From the NCBI RefSeq assembly GCF_039541575.1, contig NZ_BAABGM010000015.1:62001-126000 (forward strand): a stretch of DNA of 64,000 nt, written 5' to 3'. The stretch's first letter is position 1. The number at the start of each line of letters is the position of its first letter. Below are positions 61,344-64,000 of this stretch, one piece after another. The translations under genes were made by a program, and so were the position numbers. Origin of the DNA: Fodinibacter luteus. GTDB lineage: Bacteria > Actinomycetota > Actinomycetes > Actinomycetales > Dermatophilaceae. Below the pieces are notes generated by a model, which saw only the letters and a program-made list of their open reading frames with translations, ran no database searches and was not told the DNA's origin.

Positions 61344-62819
61344 ATGCCGACGCCCACCGTCTCCGCCGCGCGCACCGCCCGGCTCGTCGGGACCCTTGCA
61401 CCCGGCCGACCGGCATACCGGGCCCTCGCCGACGCACTGCGCCTTGCCGTCGCGGACGGACGGATCGCCGCCGGCACCCGGCTGCCGAGCGAGCGCGACC
61501 TGACGGCCGCCCTCGACGTGAGCCGCACGACGGTCACCCGCGCGTATGCCGTCCTGCGCGAGAGCGGCTACCTCACCTCGCGGCGGGGGTCCGGATCGGT
61601 CGCGACGCTGCCCTCGGGGGCCCGCCCGCGCGGAGCGGGTTCGCTCTTCCCCGCGGACGCCGGCGAGGGGATCATCGACCTCACCTGCGCGGCGACGCGA
61701 GCCCCGGCCGGGGTCCTCGAGGCGTACGAGCGGGCCGTGCAGCAGCTGCCGGCCCACCTCACGGGGGCCGGGTACCTCACCCTGGGAATGCCCGAGCTGC
61801 GCGAGGTCATCGCCGACCGCTACACCGCGCGCGGGCTCCCCACCAGCCCCGACGAGGTCCTGGTGACCTCCGGAGCGGTCGCGGGCATCGGGATCGTCCT
61901 TCGCGCGCTGCTCGGCCACGGCGACCGGATCATCGTCGAGAACCCGACCTACCCCAACACCGTCGACGCCCTGCGCCGCGGCGGGGCACGGCTCGTGCCC
62001 CTCGCGATGGACCCCGACGGGTGGGACGTCGCGGAGTCCGCCCGCACGGTCCGGTCGGCCGGAGCCGCCGCCGCCGTCCTCATCCCCGACTTCCACAACC
62101 CCACCGGTGCCCTCATGGCCGACGAGGACCGGGCCGTGCTGGCCCGGGCCCTGCGGTCGGCGGGGACGGTGCCCGTCGTCGACGAGACGATCGCCGAGGT
62201 CGACCTCGACGGCACCGGCGTCCTGCCGGTGCCCTTCGCCGCCCACGACCCCCGCGCCGTGTCCGTCGGCAGCTCGTCGAAGTCGCACTGGGGGGGCCTG
62301 CGCACCGGGTGGATGCGGGCGCCGCGCTCGGTCCTCCCGGCTCTGGTCGAGGCGCGGGTGACGACCGACCTCGGGGCGCCGGTGCTGGAGCAGCTCGTGC
62401 TCCTGGAGCTCATGCGGGCCGCGCCCGGCCTCACGCCCGAGCGGCGCGGCGACCTCCGCGCCTCCCGGGAGGCACTCGTCGCCGCCCTGAGGGCCCGGCT
62501 GCCGGAGCTCGGGTTCCGGGTGCCGCGCGGCGGGCTCTCGCTGTGGTGCGAGCTGCCCGAGGGGCTCGACGCCACGACGGTCGCCATCGCCGCCGAGGAC
62601 GCCGGACTCCTTGTCGCGGCCGGTCCGCGGTTCGCCGTCGTCGGTGGGCTGGAGCGGTGGGTGCGCCTGCCCTACGTCCTGCGCCCGGACGTCATGGTCG
62701 AGGCCGTGGATCGCCTCGCCGGGGCGCTGGAGTCCGTGCGCACCACGGGCCGGGGCACCGCCCGCCGGACGGCCGGCCGAACGGGTGAGCGCCGGACCGG
62801 TCGACCGCTCGTGGCGTGA
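61344..62819 (+). CDS. MocR-type regulator (GntR HTH plus aminotransferase domain)
   Basis: A 491-aa fusion. The winged helix GntR domain (about 22-90) has PAYRALADALRLAVADGRIA, GTRLPSERDLTAALDVSRTT and VTRAYAVLRESGYL. A fold-type I aminotransferase domain covers about 105-470 with GAVAGIGIVLRALLGHGD, NPTYPNTVDALR, PDFHNPTG and the PLP lysine in GSSSKSHWGGLRTGW (about 311). Such proteins sense PLP or amino compounds. The last residues (RRTGRPLVA) come from a repeat that is copied beyond the stop. It is divergent from a YczE-like transporter, its likely target. Confidence 0.92.
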   Translation: MPTPTVSAARTARLVGTLAPGRPAYRALADALRLAVADGRIAAGTRLPSERDLTAALDVSRTTVTRAYAVLRESGYLTSRRGSGSVATLPSGARPRGAGSLFPADAGEGIIDLTCAATRAPAGVLEAYERAVQQLPAHLTGAGYLTLGMPELREVIADRYTARGLPTSPDEVLVTSGAVAGIGIVLRALLGHGDRIIVENPTYPNTVDALRRGGARLVPLAMDPDGWDVAESARTVRSAGAAAAVLIPDFHNPTGALMADEDRAVLARALRSAGTVPVVDETIAEVDLDGTGVLPVPFAAHDPRAVSVGSSSKSHWGGLRTGWMRAPRSVLPALVEARVTTDLGAPVLEQLVLLELMRAAPGLTPERRGDLRASREALVAALRARLPELGFRVPRGGLSLWCELPEGLDATTVAIAAEDAGLLVAAGPRFAVVGGLERWVRLPYVLRPDVMVEAVDRLAGALESVRTTGRGTARRTAGRTGERRTGRPLVA

Positions 62820-62892
62820 GTCGCGCCGTACCGGCCGACCGCTCGTGGCGTGAGTGGCGCGGGCCGCGCACTCGTGGTGTGGGTCGCGCGGT
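62796..62892. repeat. Stop-spanning 34-bp tandem repeat
   Basis: Units begin at 62796 and 62830 with ACCGG(T/C)CGACCGCTCGTGG; each contains GGCGTGAGT, so the MocR stop (62817-62819) recurs at 62851. A third decayed unit (CTCGTGGTGTGGGTCGCGC) lies near 62871. Confidence 0.8.
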
Positions 62893-62958
62893 GGCGCGCA
62901 GCCGGCATCCACCGCGGCGGGTCGGGGAGCAGGCCCCCGGCTGGCTATCGTTGCGACG

Positions 62959-63930
62959 GTGACCACCGAGCAGCCCGCCCCCCTCCTCGACCTCCTCGCC
63001 ACCCTCGACCTCGAGGAGCTGGGCTCGGCGCAGGTGAGCGTCCAGCCCCTGTCGACGGCCGGGGCCCTCGCCGGGGAGGCCCCGGTGCCGCTGCCCGACG
63101 TCTTCGCCGAGGACATCACCCTCTTCCGCGGGCAGAGCCAGAAGCAGCCGCACGGAAGGGTGTTCGGCGGCCAGGTGCTGGCGCAGGGCGTGGTCGCGAG
63201 CGGCCGCACGGTGCGCGCCGTCGAGGGCCAGGAGGACCGCCGTCTGCACTCCCTCCACGCCTACTTCATGCGCCCCGGCGACGACACCCAGCCGATCACG
63301 TTCAGCGTCGAGCGGATGCGCGACGGACGCTCGTTCTCGACCCGGCGGGTGCACGCCATCCAGCACGGCAAGCCGATCCTGTCGATGAGCGCGTCGTTCC
63401 AGGCGCCCGACCGGGGTCTGGACCACCAGGACGAGATGCCCGATGCGCCCGACCCCCTCACGGTCGCCTCGCTCGCCGACATCTTCGCGGGCGTCGACCA
63501 CCCCGGCGCCCGTCACATGGCGACGGAGCGCGCCATCGACCAGCGGCACGTCGAGGGCAACCTCTTCGTCGCCCCGGCGTCGGACCGGGTGGCCGACCAG
63601 CGGGTGTGGATGCGGGCGATCGGCGAGCTGCCGGACGAGCCCCTCGTCCACGACGCCGTCCTGGCCTACGCCTCCGACTACTCACTGCTGGAGTCGGTGC
63701 TCCGGCGCCACGGCAAGGCGTGGACGAACCGCGGTCTGCGCGTGGCGAGCCTGGACCACGCGATGTGGTTCCACCGGCCCGCGCGCGCGGACGAGTGGCT
63801 GCTCTACGCGCAGCACTCCCCGTCGGCCCAGGGCGGCCGGGGGCTCGGCATCGGGCGGATGTTCGCGCGCGACGGAAGGCTCATCGCGACCGTCGCCCAG
63901 GAAGGCATGATGCGCTTCCCCCAGCCCTGA
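62959..63930 (+). CDS. tesB: Acyl-CoA thioesterase II
   Basis: A 323-aa double-hotdog thioesterase that hydrolyses medium- and long-chain acyl-CoA. N-terminal hotdog: FRGQSQKQPHGRVFGGQVLA and LHSLHAYFMRPGD; C-terminal hotdog: DYSLLESVLRRHGKAW, SLDHAMWFHRPARADEWLLY with the active-site Asp, and GQ-type ending. An insertion-like segment at about residues 28-48 (LSTAGALAGEAPVPLPD) lengthens the protein relative to the usual about 290 aa. GTG at 62959 was chosen because it precedes the conserved LLDLLATLDLEEL. No neighbour suggests a pathway. Confidence 0.93.
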   Translation: MTTEQPAPLLDLLATLDLEELGSAQVSVQPLSTAGALAGEAPVPLPDVFAEDITLFRGQSQKQPHGRVFGGQVLAQGVVASGRTVRAVEGQEDRRLHSLHAYFMRPGDDTQPITFSVERMRDGRSFSTRRVHAIQHGKPILSMSASFQAPDRGLDHQDEMPDAPDPLTVASLADIFAGVDHPGARHMATERAIDQRHVEGNLFVAPASDRVADQRVWMRAIGELPDEPLVHDAVLAYASDYSLLESVLRRHGKAWTNRGLRVASLDHAMWFHRPARADEWLLYAQHSPSAQGGRGLGIGRMFARDGRLIATVAQEGMMRFPQP

Positions 63931-64000
63931 CCGGCAGGCGTCGACGTGACACCGCGCGCGGACCCGAGCGGCACCGGTTCGACCCGGGGATCCTCCGTCG

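Overview
The window is very GC-rich DNA with GTG starts, GTGA/ATGA gene overlaps and long spurious antisense reading frames, typical of Actinomycetota. Mycothiol-type and actinobacterial families (DsbA-like Rv2466c family, DUF222-HNH protein, PspA, paired ClpP1/ClpP2, GlbO) support this. A Micrococcales/Intrasporangiaceae-type organism is my best guess, made without any database search. The gene content follows the block known in Mycobacterium tuberculosis from Rv2447c to Rv2471 (folC, valS, clpX, clpP2, clpP1, tig, rpiB, Rv2466c, pepN, glbO, GH13 glucosidase), interrupted by lineage-specific insertions.

Layout. 1-7.1 kb: cation transporter, folC, a peptidase-like remnant, and ileS behind a T-box leader with a very short specifier stem. 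7.1-9.3 kb: DUF222-HNH gene whose promoter overlaps an SOS-box-like sequence. 9.4-16.6 kb: a cobalamin riboswitch followed by six tightly coupled genes: an exported alpha-barrel protein with a sortase signal, an exported protein resembling the transcobalamin C-terminal domain, EcfT, a fused double EcfA, an S component and a NUDIX-like protein. 16.7-20.6 kb: PspA, TPM-domain protein, PlsC-like acyltransferase. 20.6-28.2 kb: valS, a C39-like protein, and a DUF4129/MoxR/DUF58 operon. 28.2-37.3 kb: WhiB remnant, clpX, secreted protein, clpP2, clpP1, SHOCT protein, MFS/LacI pair, tig. 37.5-41.3 kb: TrkA/TrkH potassium uptake pair, tRNA-Gly, tRNA-Pro, and a nuclease-like gene flanked by palindromes. 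41.3-53.7 kb: trmB, SpoIIE phosphatase, rpiB, DsbA-like protein, pepN, mscS, glbO, GH13, GDPD, MFS, a conserved protein and a thioesterase. 53.9-64 kb: two serine hydrolases, RecQ-like helicase, polysaccharide deacetylase, a YczE/MocR pair and TesB.

The most interesting system is the B12-riboswitch operon. It appears to encode a cell-surface B12 capture pair that mirrors the two domains of animal intrinsic factor/transcobalamin, split over two anchored proteins and coupled to an ECF transporter. The binding role is inferred from fold resemblance and context and is untested.

The intergenic DNA is also unusual. Seven genes carry short tandem duplications (23-77 bp period) that copy the end of the coding sequence together with its stop codon. 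Two families of REP-like palindromes (40 bp and 42 bp) occur between genes, and the heptamer GGATGCC/GGCATCC is conspicuously abundant inside and outside genes.
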